From assembly GCA_947179485.1 (NCBI GenBank), contig OX359250.1:2005661-2069660 (forward strand): a DNA stretch of 64,000 nucleotides. Reading direction: 5' to 3'. The notes beneath the pieces are model-generated. The model worked only from the letters and a program-made list of their open reading frames with translations. It did no database searches and had not been told where the DNA came from. This DNA comes from Allacma fusca (Eukaryota > Arthropoda > Collembola > Symphypleona > Sminthuridae). Every line of letters begins with the position of its first letter. Position 1 is the first letter of the stretch. Below are positions 1-14,100 of this stretch, piece after piece. The translations under genes were made by a program, and so were the position numbers.

Positions 1-1042
1 TACTCTACGCCATTCATCCCAAACTCCTGCATTCATATCCGGCCTGGTAACATACATCTGTATGTACATAAATAAAAACACATCCCTCTTGTCCAGCTCC
101 AGCTCCTTTCCTACCAACAAATCCCACCACAGTGCTAACGAGACCAAATTCAACTAATTATTTCTAAACTTGCGCATGATTAAACAAAACAGTCCATTTT
201 TTGGGAACTTTGACTTCTTTCGTGACAAAAATAACTATCGACTTATCCATCATTTTTTACTTCATACGTGAAACATTTGTTCTGACTACACGTCCGTAAT
301 AACTTGAGCGTCCAATGGGAAAGAGTTACTTCCACAGAGTGCCTCATGTTCTGGTCAATGTTACACTATTAGTATTAATCCCACACCCCACCCATCATTT
401 CATACAATATGGATAACTGGAATTTCCTAATGAATTAAGTTTTACCTTTTCATCGCAGTAAGTAAAAGGACAAATTGAAGGCATAGTATTTTAGGCAGGT
501 AGTCAAGTAACTTCAATATGGAAGATAAGTATGAAACAGGGTTGAATTATTAAATATTTTTAAATTTGAAACATTTGTAAACGTACAAAACACATTGGTA
601 GGCACATATTCATGCGTGGAACGAAAGAGCGACATGGGATTATTTGATAGTTTACAGGGAATGTACTGTTTGTGATGAAGAAACCTTTAAATGAGGAGCG
701 AAGACATGAAGAGTGCCTAAGAATAAGAGACACTAAAACTCTTAAGTGCATGGATTTTTTTCCATTTGAGTTTCTTATTGCTGTCCGTAATAAAATGGAG
801 GTGAAAGATGAACTACTTTTGTAAAAGCTGATTCTTTGTAGGGGCTTGTGTGGAGTTCTGTGGTTGATTTCCAGTTTAGAGTAAAGAGCTCAATACTCTC
901 TCTCTCTCTCTCTCTGTTAATAATGGTGGCATGGACACAAGGATAGACGGAAAAAGAAGGCGTTCCTTGACTCCAACATAACTTATAGTCATTCATAACC
1001 CATATAATTACGTTAATAGTGTAATTTCATTCCGATAATTAC
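1..1042 (-). other. grh: grh intron 6 (partial)
   Basis: Starts at the GTAATT donor after exon 6 and runs off the left edge. No further Grh exon is recognisable. It holds a CT tract at 896-915. Short open frames on both strands have no recognisable domain. Confidence 0.8.
896..915. repeat. (CT)n microsatellite
   Basis: Ten uninterrupted CT units in grh intron 6. Confidence 0.95.
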
Positions 1043-1137
1043 CTTTGCGGTGCTTTCATGGGGGTTCCAATAGATTGCAATGGCATTATGTGCTACCTCA
1101 TCAATGCAGCCGGCAAGTCCAACGCTGTTCTTCGTAT
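1043..1137 (-). CDS. grh: grh exon 6 (DNA-binding domain; last exon in window)
   Basis: A 95-nt exon with acceptor GTATGAACGCAG and donor GCAAAG|GTAATT. The first two bases complete the Asp codon begun in exon 5, and it ends in phase 0, giving residues 484-515. The translation [20 protein letters not shown] followed by [12 protein letters not shown] matches fly [20 protein letters not shown] and AVYWNPLESSAK. The next expected block (fly INIAVQCLSTDFSSQKGVKG) is not found in positions 1-1042, so the following exon must lie left of the window. Confidence 0.97.
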
Positions 1138-4100
1138 CTGCGTTCATACAAAAACAGAGATAAAAGACGGTCAGAGAAGAAAAGAACATTACCATCTCAC
1201 TCGCATTCACTCCTCTTTCGGACCATTAATTATCTACTAAACGTCCAACTTCAACTTATAGTAAAGACATCAGGTGTACACGTAGAGGTGTGCGAAATGA
1301 AACAATTCTTAGCAATTCAGACATTACATTTCCCTTGAATTTCAAATGCAACACTTCCGACCCACAGTAACTTAAATATATACAGTCAATTATTCACCAG
1401 TCAATTCCTAAATTCATGATGGTAACAATTTATTATCATTCGCACATTTGCCCATTAAAATTCTACCAACGTACATACTCTCATTACTCTCTTCTTCTTC
1501 TTTCATACACTTTTCCCTGGACACACTTCCTAGACACACGGATGCACACATTTCATGGGAATCCTTTTATAGTACTCCTTTCCAACATAATTTCAAAATT
1601 CAATTAAAACAGCACCTCAAAAAATCATTCAATTCACGTTTTAAAGTCAGTGCGACCCTGAACCAACAGAAGATTCCATACAGCATTGAGGATGATAGTG
1701 ATTGAGGACTAAAACTTCCAGGACATTCGAATTCCCAGTTCATATATACCAGATTAGCATTACATTAAAATAAGAGAACATCACAAACAAGTTTCTATTC
1801 ATCTGGTATGCAAGAATCAGAGGAAAGAAATTCTACTTAAAATAAAAATGTAATTAACTGTGGAAGTGTAGAAGAAACATTTATTGTAATTTATAAAATG
1901 TTTATTGCCCTAATGAATTCCATCAGCGAATGAGAAATACAAATTTACTTGTAACTTTAAAAGCATGAAATTAATTACTGGAATCTATTTCCGAGATGAT
2001 ATCATTAGCACAATTTAGATCATAATACTAAGAAGAAGGTGCAGCACAGGGTTGGGTTTTCGTCAGGTGATGAACCAGATCCCGACTGACTAATATTTAG
2101 AAAGTCATTGTTCGTGGCACACGTTACTCCGTACGTTAGTTAGCTGCGTTATGGTGTTTGGTGGAAGTGCCTTACGTGGAAAATACGGGCCAAAGTAAGG
2201 AAGGTAAGCATTGTAGTGAAGATAAATAGTTTTTTAGGGTGATGGAGGTTGGAGCTGCAGTATCTCCATCCCACGATAATTATAAATCTTTCAATCTTCC
2301 CTCAATCATTATACAGCAGTAAATGTATATTATAATTTAATTTATTTTTCAGATCAACCTTGTGGAATGTTGATCGCAGTGAGTGGCTGAGTGTGTGGCT
2401 GGAGCTAATTGTTGGGAATGACAAGATACATGGAATGTATCTATTTATCCAAATCCTCACACTCCTACAGAAAACTTAGCTCTACACAAACGTATGTATA
2501 CAAATCATGGAGGGTCTAGGGAATAGTATAGAGAAGAGACGTTGCGAAAGGTGCTAATTAATTAAAATATGGAAATGAACTCGTCAATGTTTAACATGGA
2601 TAGTTGGTTCCTTCGTCCAACAATGTTTTTCCTAAGCTAATAGATAACGTGTCTTACCGGCATTGATAATGATCCGACCATAATTCCTGCAATAAAAACT
2701 TCTACATGCGAGTAACCACCTATGAGAATCCACGTAGCTCTACATTAGCCTTACGAGCAGACAAATTAACCATTGAAATCTCTTAAATTTCCTGTAAGTA
2801 AACCGTGGAAGCAGACACATATGTACATATCCAATGGGGTCTAGCATTGTCCACAAATATGTACACACACCTGTATCAGACACGGCCGACACTAACTACT
2901 CACAAACAAATCCAAGAATTCTAACATTGGGGATAACCATCACATGAGTCTGGAAATGCTTATAAAAATAATTATACGAGTGTGCGAATTCCCTATAGTT
3001 AAATAATGTGTTGTTTCATGGAGTAACAACTTTGAGAAATGCGTCATAAACATTGAGGGGAAACATGGACAGTGTGCACACGAAATCATACGAACGCAAC
3101 TCCAAATAAGCCATACGGTTTTTTGCACACCTCGCCCTGTGATTGATGAACTTGAATTATTCCAGAGGTAAGAAACAATTAATCAAGTTAAAAAATGAGA
3201 AGGGGACGGAATATCTAATCCTGATCTGCACAAAAATTCGGAGCCACTTCCGAGCAGAAGTAGAGATACTCGTGAAGCTTCCTCAAAATGTCATAGGATC
3301 TCGTCATATTCCAGTGACTTAATTCAAAATCCAATAAACATTTCCACCAAGATTTTCAAAATAAATAATTCCTCAAGATGGTAATGATGACCGTAAGGAG
3401 AAGCCAAGGTTGGGAATTCTTGTATGAGGTCACGTGGTTTGACTATTTTCGTCGGAGACACGTCTTAAAATGGAAACGCAGTAAACAAAAAGACGGCGTA
3501 AGAGTGAATTTGTTGAGGAAAATGTTTTTTTGACAGAAATAAACTAATATTGTGGATGAAAACTTGAGAATAGGCTGTTATTGCTAAACTATTAGATATT
3601 ATGTATACGGTTAATGGACGCTGGTGTGTTTGTGAGAGGGGAGACAAAAAAGCAATAAATTCATGCGTGTGTTACAGTATAAAATATCAACAGTCAAGAC
3701 AGCGGAACAAAGCTATGAAAAAGATGCGGGTATGGTCTATGAGCCCTAAGGGTTGACTTGCCAGTCATAATTTTAAACTCGATACAATCTGCTGAGTACA
3801 AACTTCGAGAAGACTACAGAAGAGAGAATAAAAAATGAAAGGACGGAAAGGTAAAATACTGTGAAAGATAGGAAATAACCAAAGCAAAGGGAAAAAGTCT
3901 AGGACAGCGAGGGTATATATAAAACGTACAGGGCAAATACTCGGAATAAGCTACAAAAGGAAAGAGATGGCTCAGTCCGATAAGATTGAAGTTCCAAAAG
4001 CTAAAGAGTCAGACACCATGCCATCATCCTCTTATATTGCGTTCATTTCGTTTAACGTTTACTCCCAACAACAAGAAAAAGAATTCAGTTTTACAGTCAA

Positions 4101-7100
4101 TTCATGTCATGTTACTCTAAAAAACCTCTCTCTCACAATCTGTCTTGCTTCGCTGCTAGATCTATATGTACCTATAGTACAGGGAGACTCCAATTTTTTT
4201 ACACAATCAAGAAAAAAGTTATATACAGTCACATCCATATATAATACAGTCAGGACCACAAGCAAAAACTCCCAAGAAGTCCCTTACTGGTCTTCCTTTC
4301 GTGAAACGTAAAACTCCATCTCGAAAATACTCTCCGAGAAAGATCAACATAAGATTAGCATGAGCCTCTGAACGAGACCTTTGTAAACACATTTCCTCAA
4401 CAGAGTTAGGTTCTATAATAATTATTATTCCCCTTGATAATTCCATGAAAAATCTAAATCCGACGTTAATTCTTCCACGGTCCCTATCTTCCAGAATCTG
4501 TTCGAGCATCCGTATTTTTATTGCCAGGATTCACTTTTCTTCCTACCTTTTTCTTTCCCTCCACTAACTCTTTCGTAATCTAGTGTGAAGGCCCTTCCAT
4601 AACTTTTACATAGACAACTCGTTCTTAATGGAGGATAATTTAAAGTCCAAAGCGGGAGCTAATTCTGAAACATTTCCACATCCAAAGAATTTTCCCAAAC
4701 TATACTATATGTACTGACTCAGTAGATGTACCTTTCCTTCTGGATGAGCACAAAACCATCAATTGCTGTTACGTGAGCACAAGAATAATTGCCGCCTTAA
4801 AACATCACCATGATGATTCCTCCAAATGTAGAAACCAAACCAATGTGCTTACGTAACTTATATGTAATTATGTACGTTCCGAACTGAAGGGTGCATATGT
4901 TGGAAACGAAGTACATATGTAGGTCTTTGGAAGGGAAAAGTGCAAAGGCGGTGGGAGAAAAATCAAAATGACAATTTGATGGCAGGAACACGTACATAAT
5001 ATATTATGTTTGCAATCGGTGAAAATTATTGGATAGAACCAAGAGGTGTCCGCCTCATCAGATTCCGATCCAAGTCCCAGATAACTCTTATTGTTAGCTA
5101 CAACTCCCCACATAAATACAGAGTCCAGCTCTGAGACCCATACACAGGCAGTGCATAACACTGTATATTTGAGTTATGCACACCAAGTGTGTACTAAATT
5201 ACAGACGCAAAATACAAAATACAGACTTAGCTTCGTTTGAAACTACAGATAGGAAGTTGGACTTACAAGTGTACCCTACCCTGAGTTAGCACCAGAGGTA
5301 TTTGACAGCATGTAAGTAGATTCCATGTGGATTCAATGTGGATTCCATGTAGAATCCATGTAGAATCCATGTAGAATCCATGTAGAATCCATGCATATTT
5401 CTTATTACTCAGCACAATAGAAAGGAGCCCACGAAAGGGTCCAATAGCATGGATTATGGATGCAAAAGTGATAATGAATAATGACATTGGTTTTCGGGTA
5501 CTAGATTTAACTACATGGACGGAGACTTGCTCCCAAAAGTGAGCATGTACATACTTACATGAATGATTAAGTGGAATGAAAGTAATGGTGTGGGTAAGTC
5601 AGACATTTAAGCTCTACCATCAAACTTATGTTAGCGTCTAGCTCATAGGCCGTATTATAAAACGTGGGCTTAGGCTATGCTAGAAATGCAGTTACTTGAG
5701 GAGCCAAATGTAATAGTTACTTGAGGAGCCAAATGTAATAACCAATTATACTAGATATCACAATAGCTTTTAGCAAGAGCAAAACTTAATATCCCCTTTA
5801 GGATCCTCCCTGTCAGATTGAGGCATGTAGCTGCAGTGAGTTGTAGAGGGAATATTTATTTTATGTATAGATAGAAATTCCCCTAGCGTGATGAGGACGA
5901 TAGGAGATGGGTGATAAAGTCTGGAAAAATCATATGGTGATGCAATTGGAATAAACTATGGAAGAAACTCTATAGGCTATGATAATGGAAATGTTGGAGG
6001 AAAAAAGGAGCTTCTCGAAAACAGTAGATATCATATAATATTCCAAGAGGGAGAAAATGCAATGAGCTGTGAAGGCATGGGCTTGGTTCACTCGGCCCAT
6101 GTCAGATGGGTAAAGACGATAGTCAAGGTGGAGAGGATGATAGTCGACTGTGATGTCGATCGAAATAATTAAAGTAAACAGGAGCAGCAGCATTTCAGAG
6201 TCGCGCATCTCATTGATATTCCATTCGCGGAAAATTGCCGCTGAGGAGGAATCAATTCTTTTTGGCAAAAAAAGAGTTATGATGGGAGCGAGCGAAGCAG
6301 TAAGTACTATATCTATACGTAATGTGTATAACCCAGTAAGTGCTATGTACGCAATACATATAATCTTGTATGCACTGAGGAAGGCTGACAAATGGAAGAA
6401 GATGCTGACCAGGCAGACCAGCAGCTCAAGTATGTATGTATGTGTGTAAAGCCTTTGTGAAGCTGAGGTTAAAGGGGTCAGTCTTAAAGCTCGTACACTG
6501 AAAGACGACAGAGGAAAAGAAAACCTAGGGAAAACATATGCTGACGATGATGATAGAGAGGAAAAGAGAAGCTGATGAGGAAACTATAGGAAGACACAGG
6601 GGATGTTGGAAGACCATGTAAAATCTCATGCGGTAAATTGAACACGGGGGGGATCCAATGGACAGTAAAACAGCCCCAAAAAGTTCAGCAGGTGAATGAA
6701 CTGATCAGACATATTTGAACCACCGAAGACTTTAAAGCGTTGGACAAAAACAGTTTCCCTCATCGTAAAAATTGGCATATGTATACATCTTGAAGAAAAA
6801 AATATATGACTTGATTGCACACATCACTCGGACACCATTGTTGCATTAAGTCTTTATCCTTCAGTCCATACTTTTCTCTGAAGCATCAGCCCTCCTCAAC
6901 TTCGTCATTTCAATTGATCTTCTCCACTGAGTTCTTCCGTGGCTTTTTCTTCAAGTAAACCAAGTCTCACACTTGTTCTCACACCAACCAATCCACAAGA
7001 ACAAATGAGCCAACCTGTACGAGTGCACGGAAGAAATCCCTGCATTTTTACTACCAACAACTAAATACTCGTACAATCATTCTCCTCACGGAGTATTCCT

Positions 7101-8109
7101 AACCAGTCCTCCTTTCTTCAACTAAATCCTCATCTTTTTAACATCATCTCTTTACCTTAAAGCATTTCATTTCCTTTCCTCCAATTTGCCTCTATTATTC
7201 CTCCTGTGCAAAAGGGTCACCCGAACCTAATCCAATTGTGGATACAACGCACAATTTCCCTACACAAATTACAACCAACTCCTAGACTAGCCAAACGTCA
7301 CGGAAGATAGGATGAATAGCTAATAGTTCTCAAGTCTTGTAAACTAACATGGTTACAGCAATCTTCACATGTGTATGGCCAAGGCTCAACAATGCTGTAC
7401 AGGAGCATGTAAGGAAACAATAACCAGGATAACTAGGAAAAAATACACGGAGACTAGGTAGCAGTAGAAGAGTAGACATTATTACTGTTATTACTTATTT
7501 TCTGTCAAAATTATCCAGGATAAGATATTAGGAGCTCAGGCTATTTTCACCCTCCCACATAACAGTACCTCGTGCATAAGGTCTCCACGTATAAAAAACC
7601 AGCGCACCCAGAAAATCAAAAATTCGTAGATGAAATAAAAATTAGACATGAAGAGCGCCTGATAAAAAATATATACAGCTCTCCAAATCCTATTGCTATT
7701 CCATGGTCTACTTGGGAAAAAGGCTACTGGAAGTTCTAGGTTCTTTATATCGTCAAAACTCCAATATTTCTCCATAGGTTTGGTTTAATAGGAACCAACC
7801 TATAAAATTAGAAGTTCTTAAGAAAATAAGAAGAAGGACAAGCTTCACTACAGAGTCCCGCTTACTTTTGTTCCATGAGGAATAAAAGAGTGAGAGGAGC
7901 GGAATAGGTACGAACAAACACAGTGCTAATAAAAATAATGTGGCATTCACTCAGTTTTATCAGAAATTGAATAGCCCAGAGAAACATAATGATATTGTTG
8001 TACTGCATAATTTGGAGCAATTGGAAATTCTCAAACGTTTCATTCCTTCTGGCCATCCGTGATCCGTACGTTTTTTGCTTCCTTTGGAAAATCACACACA
8101 TGTAGATAC

Positions 8110-8172
<63 letters not shown>

Positions 8173-11100
8173 ACACAGCCAGAAACACACATCCAACGAT
8201 CCATCTGTCCCTAATTCATTTCATTATTATAGTTTGGGTACTAGTAAGTCCCCTCTTATTACATGTGTACAGATACCTTGGTTGCTACCTACATTGTCCG
8301 GCGGTTGGCCTCTCGGTCTCTTTTTCCCTCTTTTTTTGCTTTTACCTCAGAATTATTCTCAACATTATTTTTCTCCGTCAATCCCACACCTCAATGATAA
8401 CAATTAAGCGCAATCATACACAATCTGCTTCACATTACATCTGAGTCCTTTACCTGCATCTAGTATCCGTTGCTTCACACTGTGCTGTCTTCCATGCCAA
8501 AATTGCCAAGCTTTTATCTCATCTTCGGGAGACTTCTCCTCTCGGAATACCAACATTACCACCGTCTGTAATAAAAAGGTAGTCATTTTAAAATCAAACC
8601 GTCAACAGTTAATCCCAATTTATTTCCAACCTCAAAGTTTTGTAAAAACTAAGTTAAAAGTAAAGGTAGCTCTCTCCAGCCATGACAAAGTAAAAAATAT
8701 TAAATAACACCTAAAGAATGCACCCAATAATTATCCAAACATAGCTTAATGAAAACCAAAGAAAAGTACTTGTAGCTTAAAAAATAATACGTAACGCAGT
8801 CAAAACACGAGGAAATAAGCAAACTAAATGTTATGAAAGAAATCGAATCACAACACTCGTCACAATCCCAATATAACTGGCCTCATAGGAGAAAAATCCC
8901 TATTGACAAAGAGTCACAGGATCAGGATTATTCCCTAACATTATTTATTGCCTCGAGTTCTATGGAACCAATTGCAAAAGAGAACTCCATGGATTATGAG
9001 AATTAGTTTATACAGAGTACTGTGATAACCACCATTTCCTCATTTAGTTTTCAAGCCTCCATGTTCCTAGTTAATTGTTACGAAATCCGCAATTGGGTTT
9101 GTACGCTCTATCTGTAGAGAGGAGCAGATCCTAGAGGGTCTGATGTGTAATATGTAGAATTTCTGATGGTTGCCTCAGGAGTAAAACCCGTGTCTCTTGA
9201 CACGAATTCTTGGAAATGAACAAGAGAAAAACACTGAGATAAGATACTCAGAGATTTCGTACAAGTTAATAATTATAAATTAAAGTATGAAGTGCAATAA
9301 AACCATAAGATAACCAGATGGAAGTTGACTGAATTCATAAAAGCATGTGGACAAAAAACAGAACTCTTTGCCTGAAATTGGAAGGAAGGATTGCAATTTC
9401 CTCACAAGTTTCCCTCGCTTTGATTTAGCAGAAGATAATTATTGTGGAGTAATTAAATAATTGGATGGGAGGTTTGAAAGAGATCTATGTATGATGTATG
9501 AATAGAGCAGAATATTATTCTATTCACATGAACTCACAAGTTCACGCAGTGCGTGTATGTCTTTGTACTTATTGTTAATGTAATAAAATATTTCACTTTG
9601 TCTTCGTGTATGTGAGCGCCATTGTAATGCACATACGATTGCAGAAGTACATGCACAGGATACGTGCACATCTCTTTCACAATTATCAACTTATGCTGAT
9701 TCATAAACTGGTCAATGCTTTCGCTGATTTCTTAAAAAAATATATAATCTTAGTAACCATGGGAACTAATTACTTAATTAATTGCATAATTCCATTGATT
9801 TACATGATTTTCGTCTCGGGACACCTTACCTTTCTTTTATACGGGATTTCTGCAGCAATGGACAATTTAACCTACAACATGAGGAAAATCCCTGGTTATT
9901 TCTTATGTATTTTGATGTGTTATTTCTCTGTAAGAATTTGAGTCTGGAGGCTTGAATTAGGCTTGACTAAATGCGATAAACAATGGACATAGAGGGGTGA
10001 ATTGGACGGGGATAAAGGGCTCGTAATAGTATTTTTATTGATGAGAAGTCTGCGTGTAATCATTGGTTGCACATTCTGATTGTGAGCATCGTCAGTTGTG
10101 TGTTGAAAAGCTCCCAACTCAGGTGCTAGGTGCTAGTAGCTTCAGTAATATAGCCTTCATGGACTTCTCATGAATATTTGCCATAGAATATGTACATGTA
10201 GAATGTACATGTAGAATGTACATGAGGAAGCGTTAATTCAACGAGGTTCCTACCTTCATTTCGTCTCTACGAGAGGTGAGGTGAGTGCTTTGTATTCACA
10301 AAACTGACCTCAACAAAATGATAAGCCTTTGGAGGGCCGTTCTAGTACGCAATTAGCTCGAATGTGTGTAGCTGTACCTACTAATTGGAAATATCATTGA
10401 TTGCTCTTCAAAGTCTTTATTGCAACTTTATCCAAAGTTGTCTAAAAGCTCAATTTGAAGTGCTCGAGGTAAGTTGAGAACATGCGGCCTATGTACGTAA
10501 TGGTAATTATCAGTTATCAGTGGAAGAGAATAACAGAAAGTTCCTTCCTTTTCCTGCTAATACTCACAATGAGATGCACACACCCATTTGCGGTTGTTGC
10601 TTCTATACCAGAGTATTACCCACGGCTGGAAACACCATCTTTATTTCCATTCCCCTCACACGCTTCAACTTTACAAATACTCAACTCACTCTACTCTATT
10701 TTACAAGCCAGGTACACAATCAAGTGAGCAGTCAGGTCCATGAATTCCAATTTAATCCTCACCACATTTCCTCATACTAGTGCTCACATTTACACACTTA
10801 ATTAAATTCAACTAGAGCAATAAGACATACAATTGGAATAACAAAACAGACATTGGACCTTTATATAATGCAAATAATGCTTGCAAAAATTGAAAGTAAA
10901 AATAAGCAATCGTCTTGTAAGCAGGCCTAAAGTTGATTGTGAGCATCTACATATGATAATTTCCTCACATTGTTTCACTGCAGCTCACTTCTACAATCTT
11001 TCAAGTAAGGTAAGTTTCATATAGTATTCCGATTACCATAAGAATTGTGGTATCCAATGAAGACAACAATTTGTTAGGAAATAATTACATACTTAAATAT

Positions 11101-14100
11101 ATCTGTGTTGTTAGATAATAACGTTGCCTCAAACAAAATATGCGGATATAAAGCAACCAACCTGTGTCTGACAATAAATGTAGAAAGTCCTCAAGCATTA
11201 ATTTAAAAAAAGAAAGGCAAAGTGTTAAAAACGTTTGGCCAATTCACTTGTATGAATGAAGTCAGAGAAAAAATAATGAAAAAATGAAGACATAGAGACT
11301 ATTTGGAATTTACTCATTGTCAGCTTATGTGTACTAATGCCTACTGCATTTTCTAACCCCATTATTCATTATTAGCGCTGAAGGATGAAGGAAGATGAGG
11401 GAAGATGAGTCCCATGCTTTTAACAAATGGTCTTTTAACGTGGGACTGAAAAAACCCAGTACTTGGGTTGTTGGTGAAGTAAGAGTGAGGATTATATGTA
11501 CATAACGAGATAAAGGGTGGACATAATGGAAAAATAGTAGCAAGGCCGTGTGTCGACATTGAGAGTCGTGATTGGAACTGGAAAATGCCTTGTCATTGTG
11601 TCTCTACGTAATATTATTCCACTCTCCTCTCAACTCACAATCAACACACAACACTCAGTCACCTTTGGGTCTTTGGCTTCAAATTAGGAGCAACTCATCC
11701 TCTTCATGTACCTACCACAAGGATCCATCTGTGTGTATTCCTGTCTCTATTAGGCTTCCAAGGATCAATGAGCTAACAATAAGACTAAATTCTAAATAAA
11801 TGGAATGTAACAGTGGATTCAATGAGAAAAAAACCACCCGTGTGAGATTTGTGAAATAGTAAACTTGAGACTGAGACGCTACAAAGTATTCCATCCGAGT
11901 CTTAACTGAGGGCGCTTATCCATTTTGAATACCTCAATAGATTGTAGATACGTATTCCAACCTTTGGCGTAAACATTGGCAATTAATCAAAGAGTGACCA
12001 TTCTGTATCTACAGTACTGTTAATTGAAGGGTGAGAATTGTTAGGGGAAGGCGAAAGGCTAAGGTATTAGTGTGGCTTGTAGCTGACTACTTATTTGTCC
12101 ACTCCACTTAAATTTGCCCCCATGGTCACACCGCAATTTCCACACATGCAATGGGAACATAAAAAAATATTACGACATGTTACCAAATCAGCATCTCTCT
12201 TGCTTCCATTATTTGCATATTATGCCTGCCTTTACTAGCCACTAGCACTCGTAGATGCTTCTACTTTAAGGACACATGTAGGCCTGTCGGAATCATTACA
12301 AGGATCACATATAAATTACCTTGTTTCCTCAAATTATATTTTAATGTGATGCAACTCAAGGAAATTATGGAACAGTGATACTTGAATCAATAAACGCAAT
12401 TCAATTTATTTGCCAAGTCATTGGAAAATGTCAGAGAGCCAACTTGGCTTTGGTTGTAATAAGTACCCTTAGCATTTCTATGAGTACTAACCCTATACCT
12501 TCAGTATGTAGCACATGTGTAATTCACCTTTCTTTCGGAAATGACGCACGTCGTTGGATGTGAGCGGCTCTCGTGAGTTTCATCAAAAGGGTATCTTGTA
12601 AGCATTTCAATGATACCCTCTGTGCATCCACAATGTTTTCTTTTATACAATTTCGACAAAACATTTGTGCGCTTGCTTTGACGCCGTCAGAATATTCTAA
12701 GGTGAATTTTAAATGTCCTGAGGTTACATTTCCGTTACTCTTGTATGATTGAATAGTGCCTTTTGAACCCATATATACATACAATGTAAATACCTTGATC
12801 TGTAACACTTTCGTTAAATTGGAAGTCTAGGAACTTGAACTGAGCACAGCAGTAGTGCATACACAGACTTTTGTAAGTACGTGTTATTTTGGCTTGAGTA
12901 AGTACCCATGTTGGGCTCAGATATCCCCGTGGAGAGAGAGGCACGTTAATACTATGTTGTTGTGCTGGGCTGGTGAACGGGACAGGTGCCACGCGCAAAC
13001 CTAATTAGTCATTTTGTGCGGCGTAAGTACTTCCAATGGATTTTTCACTTTTTTACTGGTCCTTATCGCTATTCGATAGTTACAAATAGACCAAACCAAG
13101 TCTCCACACCGAACCAATCCATCATTCTATTTTTACAAAAGCTCATGTCATTATAACCATATCCCCAACCTGGAGCACTTCTCATTTTAAAATCTTATAC
13201 GTTTTCGGTGCAGAATGAGCTTTGTGGTACACACCGGTGGCTGCCCAGTATAAACGCACCACCACGTGTATCAAAAAGCAATCACACTTATTATAACGAG
13301 ATTGTGGATGTGTCTTTCTACTCATTTTAAATTCCGCGCGCTTCACTTCATCACGTACAGTCACGCAAGCCGACTCGCTCCCGTTGATCTTGTGGTCTAA
13401 TCAACGTTGACCAGCGCTTGAATACCCATACTTTTTTAATTCCCGAGATACGAAGGAAATTTCATATCCACTGAACAAACTTTTAAGTTTTGCTAGATTT
13501 TTTACAATACTAATTGCAATTTCCACAGCAATTCTTTTTGCAAATCCCCTTCCCTGGTATTGTGAGTAATTACTGGAATTTTAAAATCCTTTTTGAATTT
13601 CGATTCTACTATCATTGATATATTTTTTATGCTTACAAGTAATCATTGAAACTGGCTATTTGAATATAAACGAGGGTCAAAACTTTTGGGGCAAGTTGCT
13701 ATTCGGATTACTAGCCTTGGGTCTAATACTAAGTGTACTCTCAGGATGACGGAAATCTTCCCGCCGTCATAAACTGTTCGTACTTTAACAATAAGATCGC
13801 AGACTCTTAGATTGTGAGTGACCGCAATTTTACATTTCGGTATGAACCTTTACGTATTGCTCAAACGTAAACAATGGAAAGAGGATTGACCTCTTTCCAT
13901 CTGCTGCACGAAAACGTATTTGAATCTCTGACCCAAGGATTTGTATTCTGTCTGTTTTTATATGTAATTACAGGAAAAAACAATAATTTTTGATTGAATG
14001 ATATTTTTTAATCTTGAAAATCATAAGAGCTCTGTTTAATGAAAGCCAACAACGGTAACTTCTGTATTAAAAAATTGTCGAACCTTTAAAGGAACTGCTA

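Larger units (their letters stand above)
1138..8453 (-). other. grh: grh intron 5
   Basis: A 7,316-bp GT-AG intron between exons 5 and 6. It holds a 25-bp CA tract unit run (8119-8168), an 11-bp minisatellite (5323-5393), an exact 25-bp duplication (5691-5740) and one TACATATGTA palindrome (4912-4921). Open frames up to 153 codons (5930-6391, minus) resemble no family I know and lack plausible splice context, so no gene is called. Confidence 0.85.

Noticed and set aside
7862..8188. Val/Cys- and Thr/His-repeat open frames on both strands
   Set aside because: Translations of the CA microsatellite at 8118-8168.
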